Below are positions 5,005 through 6,159 of a DNA stretch of 6,159 nt, piece by piece (position 1 is the stretch's first letter; the number at the start of each line of letters is the position of its first letter). The position numbers and the translations under genes are program-made. Source of the DNA: Thermoplasmata archaeon M9B2D (GTDB lineage Archaea; Thermoplasmatota; E2; DHVEG-1); contig MUGD01000114.1 of assembly GCA_002900555.1 (NCBI GenBank), forward strand, positions 1-6,159, in the 5' to 3' direction. Below the pieces are notes generated by a model that was not told where the DNA came from, made no database searches, and was given only the letters and a program-made list of their open reading frames with translations.

Positions 5005-6159
5005 ATGGTTAAGACCACGTTCACTTTTGAGGAATTGAAAAGGACGAATCATAAAGAGATACAAGAAATGCAGGAAAGGAAATTTCGAGCATTCATTCGG
5101 TATCAAGTTTGGCCTAATCATCCTTACTATCGCCGTCTTTTCAAGGAAAACAACATTGATCCCTTCAACATAACCTGTTTTGAGGATTGGGCGAAGTACA
5201 ACATACCTCTTGTCAGAAAATCTGACTACAAGGATAATCTGACACAATTTGTACTAAATCCATCCCAAGTCGATGGCTCAGATCGAGATCCTGCAGAGAT
5301 TATTAAAAATATGATGAGTTACTCAAACGAGTCTGGAAACACAGAACAATACAAGTTCCTTAGAAATAATGGGGCTCGCGTCAAACTTCATCTTGGAGCT
5401 GAGTCTGCTATGGCGCGCCTCAAGAACCGTCTTACATACAATTATGCTCCTCTACAGTTCTGGCTTAGTTCAGGTAGGGCCTCTGGATTACCTTCTCCAG
5501 TTTTCTTGACTCGCTATGATAATGAATTGCTTGAAACAAATAGTGCAAAATGTGGTCAGCTGGCAATTGACAAATTTGCCAGGGAGGGCTGGGAAGCTTC
5601 ATCCATGAACCTGTTTCCATATGCCCCTCATCTTGGTTGGCATGCCGTTAATGCTGGTCTGAAGCAAATAAGCAAGTTCTATATTGCAACAAGCGCGGGG
5701 GGTGCGATTCCGAGTGAGAAACTTGTGGAACTCGCCTCTGTGTTTAAGGCAAATGCGATTACAGGAATGCCTAGTTATCTTAGAAACCGATTCTTCAAAG
5801 CCATGGCTGAAGCTGATTATAAAGCGCCTGAGAAAGTAGTCGTTCTTCTTGCAGGTGAGAAGATATACCCTCGAGTTGCTGAAGATATTATTCAAACACT
5901 TACAGAGAAAGGTGCAAAAGACGTACATCTCATTGGTGGTTATGCGTCCTCAGAGAGCAAGGTTTCATTTGCTGTGCAATGTGATTATCATGGTCCGTAC
6001 CATAACCTTTCCCCACTCATAATGTCCTGGGAGTTTGTGAGGCTCAATGATGATGGCACATATGAATTCGTAGATGAAGATGAACCTGGGCATACTCTCC
6101 TATTCCATCTGGACAGCACAGGAACAGTCTTTGAAGGCTTCCTTCTCGGAGATGTTGCA
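5005..6159 (+). CDS. PaaK-like (phenylacetate-CoA ligase type) adenylate-forming enzyme, 3' end outside window
   Basis: The frame is open from ATG at 5005 to the right edge (385 residues). The start is firm: GGAGG at 4993-4997 lies 7 nt upstream. The N-terminal helix ends in WPNHPYYRRLFKENN (36-50), the N-terminal pattern of PaaK-like enzymes (COG1541). The phosphate-binding loop is SSGRASGLPSPVFLTRYD (155-172), where the usual form is TSGTTGKP-x-PV. Further motifs are MPSYL (255-259), LLAGEKI, GGYASSES (311-318) in the place of the adenine-binding Y-G-x-(T/S)-E motif, and FLLGDV (379-384) in the place of the ribose-binding (T)GD motif. Such enzymes activate a carboxylic acid as acyl-AMP and usually pass it to CoA. 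The substrate is not evident from sequence. The C-terminal lid with its catalytic lysine is outside the window. It is likely soluble and cytoplasmic. Confidence 0.85.
   Translation, partial: MVKTTFTFEELKRTNHKEIQEMQERKFRAFIRYQVWPNHPYYRRLFKENNIDPFNITCFEDWAKYNIPLVRKSDYKDNLTQFVLNPSQVDGSDRDPAEIIKNMMSYSNESGNTEQYKFLRNNGARVKLHLGAESAMARLKNRLTYNYAPLQFWLSSGRASGLPSPVFLTRYDNELLETNSAKCGQLAIDKFAREGWEASSMNLFPYAPHLGWHAVNAGLKQISKFYIATSAGGAIPSEKLVELASVFKANAITGMPSYLRNRFFKAMAEADYKAPEKVVVLLAGEKIYPRVAEDIIQTLTEKGAKDVHLIGGYASSESKVSFAVQCDYHGPYHNLSPLIMSWEFVRLNDDGTYEFVDEDEPGHTLLFHLDSTGTVFEGFLLGDVA

Noticed and set aside
4951..5247. 98-aa minus-strand open frame
   Set aside because: It is opposite the start of the PaaK-like gene, which has a strong GGAGG site and recognisable motifs.
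5599..5928. 109-aa minus-strand open frame
   Set aside because: It is antisense to the PaaK-like gene between its conserved motifs; the Cys-rich, unordered product is typical of a shadow frame.

Overview
The window looks like a piece of an archaeal chromosome. The evidence is a PAC2-family proteasome assembly chaperone, a COG2517-type RNA-binding protein with a C-terminal EMAP/tRNA-binding-like domain, Shine-Dalgarno-led TTG starts, and AT-rich TATA-like elements placed as in archaeal promoters. A longin-like small protein carrying a winged helix, a short CxxC protein of a kind I associate with Asgard genomes, and moderate GC (roughly 40% by eye) make an Asgard archaeon, perhaps Thorarchaeota-like, my best guess. 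That placement is inference; no rRNA or other phylogenetic marker is present.

Layout from left to right. The 3' end of a TatD-type metal-dependent hydrolase (+) is followed closely by the PAC2 chaperone (+). A two-gene minus-strand unit converges on it with only 1 nt between the stop codons: an unrecognised 134-aa protein followed by a 63-aa CxxC/HxxH protein. A divergent intergenic region separates this unit from a seven-helix membrane protein (+). That gene converges with the longin-like/winged-helix protein (-). A second divergent promoter region then leads to a tight plus-strand pair: the COG2517-like RNA-binding protein and, abutting its stop codon, a MazG-like nucleotide pyrophosphohydrolase homologue. 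This pair converges with a 150-aa all-helical protein (-). A third divergent region, with two inverted repeats, leads to a PaaK-like adenylate-forming enzyme (+) that runs off the right edge.

The genes do not form one pathway. The window reads as short one- or two-gene transcription units alternating between strands, with housekeeping functions (hydrolase, proteasome assembly, RNA binding and nucleotide sanitation, acyl activation) mixed with lineage-restricted proteins. The best leads are the longin-like/winged-helix fusion, the RNA-binding plus MazG pair with an altered MazG metal ligand, the PAC2 tail with a displaced HbYX motif, and the palindromic divergent promoter at 4910-4933. I saw no RNA genes, CRISPR arrays, insertion sequences or phage genes. 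No gene-free stretch exceeds about 150 bases.
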